Below, piece after piece: positions 58,132-64,000 of a stretch of 64,000 nucleotides of DNA. The notes under the pieces were generated by a model. The model saw only the letters and a program-made list of their open reading frames with translations, ran no database searches and was not told the DNA's origin. How positions within the stretch are numbered: position 1 is the first letter of the stretch; every line of letters begins with the position of its first letter. Made by a program: the position numbers and the translations under genes. This DNA is from Thermoanaerobaculia bacterium (GTDB lineage: Bacteria; Acidobacteriota; Thermoanaerobaculia; UBA5066): NCBI GenBank assembly GCA_022071945.1, contig JAJVIN010000022.1, positions 40,757 through 104,756 on the forward strand. The letters run 5' to 3'.

Positions 58132-58761
58132 ATGAGGATGAAGGGTCTCGTTCTGTGTCTGCCGCTTGCCGCCATTCTGGCCGTGTCCGCCAGTGCGCAA
58201 GAAAAACAAGATAAGAAACCCGCCGCGGGGGATCAAAAGGCGGCGGCACCCGACAAGGACGCCGCCATGAAGGCCTGGATGGACTACATGACGCCCGGCG
58301 CCCCGCACAAGGGCTTCGAGAAGATGGTGGGAAAGTGGACCGTCAAGGTGAAGGCCCAGATGGACCCCGGCCAGCCGGCTGAAGAGTCGGAAGGCTCCGC
58401 CGAGTTCAGCGTCATCATGGGCGGGCGGTACATGGAAGAGAAGTTCGAGGGGAAGATGATGGGCCAGCCCTTCGAGGGGCGCGGGATCACCGCCTACGAC
58501 AACGGCAAGAAGAAATACGTCTCCGTCTGGATCGACTCCTCGATGACGGGAGTCATGACCATGACGGGAACGATGGACCCGGCCGGGAAAGTCCTCACCT
58601 CCACGGGCGACATGTACGACCCGGCGACGAAGAAGTCCTCCAAGGTCAAGGGCGTCATGACCGCGGTCGACCCCGACACGGCTCGGTTCGAGATGTGGAT
58701 GCCGGGCAAGGACGGGAAGCTCTGGAAGGGCCTGGAGATGACCTACACGCGCAAGAAGTGA
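58132..58761 (+). CDS. DUF1579 family secreted protein
   Basis: Signal peptide MKGLVLCLPLAAILAVSASA, then a charged linker and a DUF1579 beta-barrel-like domain (FEKMVGKWTVKVKAQMDPG, EFSVIMGGRYMEEKFEGKMMGQPFEG, TFTLTGTM-like segments). Lipocalin-like fold predicted; ligand unknown. ATG at 58132 has GAGGAG 9 bases upstream; a GTG at 58111 would add 7 residues. The product is 209 residues. Followed by a strong hairpin. Confidence 0.78.
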   Translation: MRMKGLVLCLPLAAILAVSASAQEKQDKKPAAGDQKAAAPDKDAAMKAWMDYMTPGAPHKGFEKMVGKWTVKVKAQMDPGQPAEESEGSAEFSVIMGGRYMEEKFEGKMMGQPFEGRGITAYDNGKKKYVSVWIDSSMTGVMTMTGTMDPAGKVLTSTGDMYDPATKKSSKVKGVMTAVDPDTARFEMWMPGKDGKLWKGLEMTYTRKK

Positions 58762-58767
58762 ACGGAA

Positions 58768-58794
58768 GGGCCCGGCTCTCCGCGGACCGGGCCC
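58768..58794. terminator. Hairpin terminator shared by convergent genes
   Basis: GGGCCCGG at 58768-58775 pairs with CCGGGCCC at 58787-58794 (8 bp, 11-base loop). It sits between the DUF1579 gene and the convergent XRE gene and is followed on the plus strand by AACCCCTCT. Confidence 0.6.
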
Positions 58795-58807
58795 AACCCC
58801 TCTCCGG

Positions 58808-59014
58808 CTACTCGCCGGAGCCCTCGTCCGGAAAGAAGATCCTCTCTATCGGGAGCTGAAACAAGCGCGCAATCTTGAACGCCAGCGGAAGACTGGGATC
58901 GTACTTCCCGCGTTCGACCGCGTTGACCGTCTGCCTCGAGACGCCAAGCCGGTCAGCGAGATCGGCCTGGGACCATCCGCGCTCCGCTCTCAGAACGGAG
59001 AGGATGTTCTTCAT
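58808..59014 (-). CDS. XRE-family helix-turn-helix regulator
   Basis: A 68-residue protein of the short HTH_XRE type: MKNILSVLRAERGWSQADLADRLGVSRQTVNAVERGKYDPSLPLAFK. ATG at 59014 overlaps the stop of the upstream membrane-protein gene (ATGA), so the pair is co-translated. Families of this size often regulate their own operon together with a neighbouring membrane protein; here an inverted repeat at the operon promoter is the probable target. Confidence 0.85.
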   Translation of the reverse strand: MKNILSVLRAERGWSQADLADRLGVSRQTVNAVERGKYDPSLPLAFKIARLFQLPIERIFFPDEGSGE

Positions 59015-59421
59015 GAATAGCGCCTGTGAGAAACGAGAAGTCCGATCGCAACCAGCAGCGCGGGCGCGATCAGCAGGTCCGCCGGATCCAGTCGTGGCAG
59101 CCAGACGGCCGCGGTCCGCAAGTTGAGATAGACCGCCGTCACCGGTACGTACAGGACGAAGGCAAAGGCGAGACCTTCGAGCGCGATTCGCTGCAACATC
59201 TCGTCCAGTGTGCCGCGCAACATCCGCCAGAAGAACACCGCCGCAAGGACCAGCGGAACAGAGGCGAGAACGGCCAGAACGACCCGCGCCGGGGCGGGCA
59301 GCCACCCCGCTCGCTCGCCGAGACGGATCACCAGGTTCCCGCACAGAGACACCGCGAGAGACGCCAAGTAGAGCCCATAAAGGACGCCCCCCGGGGTTCT
59401 GGACGCTTCTGAAACAGCCAT
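59011..59421 (-). CDS. Small four-helix membrane protein paired with the XRE regulator
   Basis: A 136-residue protein with about four hydrophobic helices (VLYGLYLASLAVSLCGNLVI, VVLAVLASVPLVLAAVFFW, IALEGLAFAFVLYVPVTAVYL, ADLLIAPALLVAIGLLVSH). It is a commonly seen partner of short XRE regulators, of unknown function. ATG at 59421 is preceded by AAGGAG; upstream in-frame codons to 59469 would include the operator and are rejected. Confidence 0.7.
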   Translation of the reverse strand: MAVSEASRTPGGVLYGLYLASLAVSLCGNLVIRLGERAGWLPAPARVVLAVLASVPLVLAAVFFWRMLRGTLDEMLQRIALEGLAFAFVLYVPVTAVYLNLRTAAVWLPRLDPADLLIAPALLVAIGLLVSHRRYS

Positions 59422-59450
59422 GTCGAGTAGTCTCCTTTCTCGCGGGGACG

Positions 59451-59491
59451 AGTAAAGCGTGCTTGACACTAAATGTCAAGTCACCTTGACA
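59451..59491 (-). promoter_or_regulatory. Promoter and palindromic operator of the membrane protein/XRE operon
   Basis: Reading the minus strand, TTGACA (59474-59479) is followed after 17 bases by TTTACT (59451-59456), a good sigma-70 pair. The -35 overlaps an inverted repeat CTTGACA-N5-TGTCAAG (59462-59480), and a third half-site CTTGACA lies at 59485-59491. This arrangement suits autorepression by the XRE protein. Confidence 0.72.
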
Positions 59492-59586
59492 TCCATGGGG
59501 GCAGAACGCGGCAGCTCCCGGACCCGTCGGGGGAACCTGGTAGGGGATGTCTGTCAGGGCCGGCCCGGTCGGCTCGTCGTGGCAGG

Positions 59587-60424
59587 CCTCGGCCGCCCCG
59601 GCAGGGCGCCCGCCCCGTTGCCTCCCCTTGCGAAGGGGAGGCCGGGCCCGCAGGCCCGGGAGGGGTCCGCGCCCGCCCAAATGACGCCCGCCTTCTTCAT
59701 GTGGACCGCTCGTGGACCCCTCCGGCGCTCACGCGCCACCTCCCCTTCGCAAGGGGAGGCTCGGAGGGAGGCGCAGGCACGGCCTCCACACAATCAGCAG
59801 CGCGCCCTCTCGGGGCACCTTCGAGTGGAGAGGTGCCGTTTGGCCGGAACGTCGCTCCAGCCGATCACGCGCGGCGGCGCCAGGCCGTCTCCCACCCCCG
59901 TAGCCTCGGCCGCCCCGGCAAGGCGCCCGCCCCGTTGCCTCCCCTTGCGAAGGGGAAGCCGGGCTCGCAGGCCCGGGAGGGGTCCGCGCCCGCCCAAATG
60001 ACGCCCGCTTCCTTCATGTGGACCGCCCGTGGACCCCTCCGGCGCTCACGCGCCACCTCCCCTTCGCAAGGGGAGGCTCGGAGGGAGGCGCAGGCACGGC
60101 CTCCACACAATCAGCAGCGCGCCCTCTCGGGGCACCTTCGAGTGGAGAGGCGCCGTTTGGCCGGAACGTCGCTCCAGCCGATCACGCGCGGCGGCGCCAG
60201 GCCGTCTCCCACCCCCGTAGCCTCGGCCGCCCCGGCAGGGCGCCCGCCCCGTTGCCTCCCCTTGCGAAGGGGAGGCCGGGCCCGCAGGCCCGGGAGGGGT
60301 CCGCGCCCGCCCAAATGACGCCCGCTTCCTTCATGTGGACCGCCCGTGGACCCCTCCGGCGCTCACGCGCCACCTCCCCTTCGCAAGGGGAGGCTCGGAG
60401 GGAGGCCCCGGCACGGCCTCCACG
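59587..60424. repeat. 317-bp tandem repeat, two full copies plus a partial third
   Basis: Copies begin at 59587, 59904 and 60221 (each starting CCTCGGCCGCC), exactly 317 bases apart. The third ends around 60424, four bases before the sulfatase stop. Each unit contains inverted elements CCTCCCCTTGCGAAGGGGAGG, split by spacing, and its converse CCTCCCCTTCGCAAGGGGAGG. These are typical of intergenic palindromic repeats of high-GC genomes. Overlapping long ORFs are fortuitous. Copies are nearly identical with scattered differences (for example 59925-59946), suggesting recent expansion or gene conversion. No protein-coding role is supported. Confidence 0.93.
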
Positions 60425-60427
60425 TCA

Positions 60428-63400
60428 TCAGCGACGCGTCCCCTCGGGAACCGTCATCGGCAACCAGCTCCCGTCCGAGGTTCCGGCCCCGGGGTAGGCA
60501 CCGTCGTTGAGGACGCCATACGCCACGAAGTCCGAGGCTCCCGAGGCCACGCGCACGCGTGCCCACCCGCGCGACGCACCGGCCTGGGTCAGCACACCGG
60601 AGATCTGCATCCACTCCCCACCGAAAAGAGAGTAGGGCCCGAGAGTCTTCGCGAGACCGCCGGTTTCGCCGTCGAAGACGTCGACGAAATAGGTAACGAG
60701 CGAGGCGTCACCAACTCGGGCGTCGGCGATTCCCAGGTTCGAACGGGAACCGCCATCCTGTTTTAGTCCGTGAATCCAGGCCTCGACGGACGCGCGCTTC
60801 TGGCCGGGACTCGCGGGGTACGAGATGCCGAACGTCCCACCCACGACGGCGTCGGGATTCGGACAGGAGGTGCGAGCCAGGGCGAAGACACCCTCGACGA
60901 AGAGCGTGCCGGCGTGGCTTTCCCCGGCCGGGAGAGCGAGCCCGAGAGTCGTTCGCAGATGGGCAATGACGTCCGGAATCCGGACTTGCCTCCCGGCCGG
61001 GATCGTCACCGTGCCGGAGACTGACGGCCCGGAAGCGATCTGTGGGGACGGCGTGTAGGTCAGCTTCGCGTCGACCGGGACGGCGGAGGCATTCACGAGC
61101 ACCAACTCCGTGGAGTAGAGAACGCCTCCCGAGGAGAGTCGGAGGACGATCGGGACCAGACCCGCGCTTCCGCCTGGTTCGAGGTAGCTCCCGTCGGAGG
61201 TTCCTCCGCCCGCCGATCCGCCATCGTTCACGACGCCGTAGACCTGGATCGTGTCGCTCCCTCCACCGGTGCGGGTCACCGTCACCCACCCGTTCTTCAC
61301 GCCAGCGGCGGCCAGGACAGATGTCCATTGCTTCCACTCGCCGCGAGAGGGAACCCACGAAACCGGGGAGCCGGCGGCCTTTCCCGTGTCGCCATCCCAG
61401 GCCTGGATCGAGAGTGTCGGAGGGCCGGAGCCGTCGGACATCTCCGCGATGGCGAGGTTCGAGCGGAAGGAGCCATCCTCGCGAAGGCCGTAGACCGTGA
61501 CCGCGGGAGTGGTGCCGGCCGTACCAGGGACCGCCGGCAGGAAGAGCCCGAACGAGCCCCCCGCGGCGCCGGAATTGGGGGTCGAGGTCCGCGAGCCAGC
61601 GAAGATGGCGGCGGGATCGAGAGCATCGGGTGCCCAGATGGCGAGGGAGCCGATGGCGGACGTCCCTTCGGTGAGTGAGTAGCCCCTGGTGCGAAGCCAG
61701 GCGATCACGTCCGGGATGCGGAGTTCGCGTCCTGCCGCGAGTGTCTCGGTGATGATGGGTCCACCCTGCCCGGGCGTGCCCGGAGCCGCGCGGTAGAGAA
61801 GGGCGAGGCGAGCCGGCGTGGAGCCACGATTCACGACCACGAGGTCCGAGGAGTAGCGGGACCCCGCCGCTCCCGGGGCGTCGAGGACAGCCGGGATGTC
61901 GAGCCTGGGACCGGACGAGGGGATCGGGTCCCCGCTCGTCTCGGCGGAGCGGCATCCATCGCCCTCGCAAGCGACGAGGGCATGGAGCATGGTCGAAAGG
62001 CGGCTGAGCGAATCGGGTTCGGACGCGGCGACGGTAGAGGCGATGTTCTCGAGCTGATACGGATCCGACTTCAGATCGTAGAGTTCGCGCTCGCCCCCCT
62101 CGTACTCGATGTACGTCTGGGAGGAGGTCCTGAGCCCGTGGAACTCAGGCATGGGCGTGGCGGCACCGGGCACCGGGCGGCTGATCTCCTGGGGGGTGTC
62201 AGGTGGTTCGAGGGTGCCCTTGAAGACCTCGCCCGTCTCGAAGGCCTTCGCGGCTGCCTCCGTGTCGACGAGGTCCTCGACCTCCGACTGCTGAGTGAAG
62301 TGCTGGATCAGGAAGGCGCGCCGGAACTTCGCTGGATTCACGCTGGCTCCGTGAAGGAGCGGAACGAGGGATCGGCCGTCGACGAAGGAGGGGATGGGGG
62401 CGCCGGCGAGTTCGGCCCAGGTCGGAGCGAGATCGACGTTGCCCGCGAGGTGAGAGAGGGTGCTCGCCGGGGAAACACCCGGGCCCCGGACGAAGAGCGG
62501 GACGCGGATGTCCTCCTCGTAAGGCGCCTGCTTGCCCTGGACCAGGCGGTGCTGACCCATGTGGTAGCCGTTGTCGGACGTGAAGAAGATGTAGGTCCTG
62601 TCGAGCTGGCCTGTTTCGGACAGGGCCGTGACGAGACGTTCGACCATCTCGTCGACGGCCTGAAGGGACTGAAGGCGCTTGCGGTACGCGCCATCCAGCG
62701 CCACTTCGTCGGCCCTCGTCATCGAGGGCTGGGTGCGGACCCACTCGGGCTTGTCGCTGACGTCGGCCTCGTTGAAGGAGGGCGGCCTGGGCGCGCGGGC
62801 TCCGGCAAACAGGGTTTCGTGGCGGGGCGCTGGAGTCGCGGGCGAGTGCGGCGCATAGGGGGTGAGGAAGAGGAAGAACGGCACGTGGTCAGAGCCGGCC
62901 TTGCGGACGAAGGACTCTGCCTTGCCGGCGATGACGTCGGTCAGGTAGTCGGACGCCTTGTGGCCATAGGCGACCAGCCGCCCGTTGTCGTTGAGCTGGT
63001 AGTCGTACTCGCTGTAGGGGCTGCCGCCGGATGGACTCGCCCACTCGTTCCAGCCCGGAGGGATGTAGGTCTTCTCGTTTCCGGGATAGCCGTTCAGGTA
63101 CTTGCCGTAGAAGGCGGTCCTGTACCCGGAAGCCTGGAGCCATGTCGCGGCGGTTGAAGAGTCGTTGTGCGCAGCCAGGAACTGGGCGTAACCGCCGTTC
63201 GGGGGGCTGTTGGTCAGGACGGTCGTGTTTCTGGCGTACTGGCCGCGCAGCGTGGTTGAGCGGGACGGACAGCAGAGAGAGACGTTGACGAAGTAGGAAT
63301 CGAAGCTGACCCCCGCCTCGGCCACCAGGGCCTTGGTCTTGGGCATGAACGCGGGGAGGGCGGCGTCCATGTCGTCGACCAAGATGAAGACGATGTTCGG

Positions 63401-63490
63401 CTTGTCGGAAGCGGCTCTGGCGAAAGACGCCGGTACCGAGAAAGAAAGGAGCAGGAGGAAGAAGGGGGTGAGTCCGGCGGTCCGTCGCAT
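60428..63490 (-). CDS. Secreted sulfatase with duplicated C-terminal modules
   Basis: The signal peptide ends near ASFARAAS. The sulfatase domain (residues about 28-530) begins KPNIVFILVDDMD, with metal Asp39 and Asp40. It carries the cysteine-type sulfatase signature Cys73-x-Pro-Ser-Arg77 (written CCPSR), the site of formylglycine formation. FFTSDNGYHMGQHRL supplies further metal/substrate residues. The C-terminal part holds two tandem copies of a module of about 220 residues, with matching SRYSSDLVVVNRGSTPARLALLYR and LYSTELVLVNASAVPVDAKLTY, and LREDGSFRSNLAIAEMSDG and LKQDGGSRSNLGIADARVG. An ATG at 63490. Probably degrades sulfated polysaccharide. No sulfatase-maturing enzyme is certain in the window. 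Confidence 0.9.
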   Translation of the reverse strand: MRRTAGLTPFFLLLLSFSVPASFARAASDKPNIVFILVDDMDAALPAFMPKTKALVAEAGVSFDSYFVNVSLCCPSRSTTLRGQYARNTTVLTNSPPNGGYAQFLAAHNDSSTAATWLQASGYRTAFYGKYLNGYPGNEKTYIPPGWNEWASPSGGSPYSEYDYQLNDNGRLVAYGHKASDYLTDVIAGKAESFVRKAGSDHVPFFLFLTPYAPHSPATPAPRHETLFAGARAPRPPSFNEADVSDKPEWVRTQPSMTRADEVALDGAYRKRLQSLQAVDEMVERLVTALSETGQLDRTYIFFTSDNGYHMGQHRLVQGKQAPYEEDIRVPLFVRGPGVSPASTLSHLAGNVDLAPTWAELAGAPIPSFVDGRSLVPLLHGASVNPAKFRRAFLIQHFTQQSEVEDLVDTEAAAKAFETGEVFKGTLEPPDTPQEISRPVPGAATPMPEFHGLRTSSQTYIEYEGGERELYDLKSDPYQLENIASTVAASEPDSLSRLSTMLHALVACEGDGCRSAETSGDPIPSSGPRLDIPAVLDAPGAAGSRYSSDLVVVNRGSTPARLALLYRAAPGTPGQGGPIITETLAAGRELRIPDVIAWLRTRGYSLTEGTSAIGSLAIWAPDALDPAAIFAGSRTSTPNSGAAGGSFGLFLPAVPGTAGTTPAVTVYGLREDGSFRSNLAIAEMSDGSGPPTLSIQAWDGDTGKAAGSPVSWVPSRGEWKQWTSVLAAAGVKNGWVTVTRTGGGSDTIQVYGVVNDGGSAGGGTSDGSYLEPGGSAGLVPIVLRLSSGGVLYSTELVLVNASAVPVDAKLTYTPSPQIASGPSVSGTVTIPAGRQVRIPDVIAHLRTTLGLALPAGESHAGTLFVEGVFALARTSCPNPDAVVGGTFGISYPASPGQKRASVEAWIHGLKQDGGSRSNLGIADARVGDASLVTYFVDVFDGETGGLAKTLGPYSLFGGEWMQISGVLTQAGASRGWARVRVASGASDFVAYGVLNDGAYPGAGTSDGSWLPMTVPEGTRR

Positions 63491-63813
63491 GTATCACCGG
63501 ACGCAAGGAGGAGGCGATTCGTTTACCGGGAACCCCCAAGACCGGGGAAGGATGACGGCGAGCAAGGGGAGAGTCCCGGGTGAGACCGCGTCATCGATCC
63601 TGGCGTCAGGGCAGGTCTGGCCGATCCCCGCATGACGTGAGGGCGCGTCCGGTATCGCCCATTTCATTGATGCGGCCCTGACCCCGGAGGGGCAGAATCA
63701 CAGACTGCGCCGGCGAAGTGGAGGAGCCCCAACGATCCTCCGTGAGGTGGTCGTCGTGCCACCCGCCCGGCCGCGATACGTGACACGATCTCTGCGCATC
63801 TGGAGCGGAGGGA
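63491..63813. other. Gap between the sulfatase and a kinase start
   Basis: About 320 bases. It should hold the sulfatase promoter on the minus strand and the kinase leader on the plus strand. Several frames are open here but none reads like a protein. I saw no tRNA-like fold. Confidence 0.35.
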
Positions 63814-64000
63814 ATGGGCGAACGGGTAGAGAGAGACACCATCGGCCGCTACGAGGTCGAGCGGCTCCTCGGCAGGGGGTATCAGGAGCTCTGTGTAAGC
63901 AGTAGGATTTCTCGGTCCGCCTGCTCGTGGCCGGAATTCGCCGGCCGGCGTCTCTCCCGATCCTGGGGCCGCTTGCACGCTCTTGCGCCCGGTACATTCT
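63814..64000 (+). CDS. Start of a Ser/Thr kinase gene, homology lost abruptly (partial)
   Basis: ATG at 63814, preceded by GGAGCGGAGG, gives MGERVERDTIGRYEVERLLG, the usual start of a PknB-like kinase, including the beginning of the glycine-rich loop. After GRG (around 63881) the expected GMGVVY motif is replaced by unrelated sequence (YQELCVSSRISRS), although the frame stays open to the window edge. The gene is either broken by an insertion/rearrangement or fused to something else. The window edge prevents further reading. Confidence 0.55.
   Translation, partial: MGERVERDTIGRYEVERLLGRGYQELCVSSRISRSACSWPEFAGRRLSRSWGRLHALAPGTF

Noticed and set aside
59473..60497. Several long ORFs across the 317-bp repeats
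   Set aside because: They change with repeat copy and are palindrome-derived Arg/Pro-rich translations.

Overview
The window is GC-rich chromosomal DNA spanning a bacterial replication-origin neighbourhood: a parS site, rsmG, mnmG, mnmE, yidC, yidD, rnpA and rpmH on one side, and dnaA, an oriC-like gap, dnaN, recF, gyrB and gyrA on the other. Base composition, the many secreted Ig-like/InlB-like proteins, PknB-type kinases with TPR tails, a DUF1579 protein and a TMTC-like TPR protein suggest Acidobacteriota (perhaps Thermoanaerobaculia). Myxococcota cannot be excluded. This placement is inference; no 16S gene is present.

Layout. 1-13.1 kb: minus-strand origin genes, with the usual mnmE-mnmG neighbourhood split by about 6 kb of unrelated genes (HlyIII-like and EamA membrane proteins, a lipoprotein/unknown pair, an acyltransferase with a sphingomyelin-synthase-like phosphatase, and an orphan hcp). 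13.1-23.2 kb: dnaA-oriC-dnaN-recF-gyrB-gyrA, then a transaldolase-like protein lacking the Schiff-base lysine and a DUF507 protein. 23.3-25.8 kb: a polytopic membrane protein invaded by short repeats.

25.8-37.2 kb is the most interesting part: one minus-strand, tightly packed array of a PD-(D/E)XK-like protein, a SWIM-ligase-WGR-PARP fusion, a macrodomain protein, a HEAT-repeat protein, a winged-helix/SWIM protein, a retron msr-msd locus, a retron reverse transcriptase and an ADP-ribosylglycohydrolase. The retron RNA is supported by 22-nt terminal inverted repeats (21/22 paired), two short msr-like hairpins and a long msd-like hairpin. The reverse transcriptase carries NAxxH, YADD and VTG. 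The locus therefore combines a retron (RT, ncRNA, HEAT and WH-SWIM partners) with a writer, reader and eraser of ADP-ribose plus a nucleic-acid ligase. I infer a defence or DNA/RNA-damage response role.

37.5-41.7 kb: a TMTC-like TPR membrane protein, two decayed toxin-antitoxin-like remnants, a small secreted protein and a Tat-exported SDR. 41.7-51.6 kb: a four-gene secreted-protein operon bracketed by 131-bp exact direct repeats, one of which is the 3' end of an sbtB-like gene next to sbtA. 51.8-58.8 kb: a Ser/Thr kinase, a SNF2/RapA-like protein with several helicase motifs degenerated, a YdcZ-like transporter and a DUF1579 protein. 58.8-60.4 kb: an XRE regulator/membrane protein pair with a palindromic promoter, then 317-bp tandem repeats. 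60.4-64 kb: a secreted sulfatase with duplicated C-terminal modules and the start of a kinase gene that loses homology abruptly near the edge. I saw no tRNA, rRNA, CRISPR array, transposase or integrase gene.
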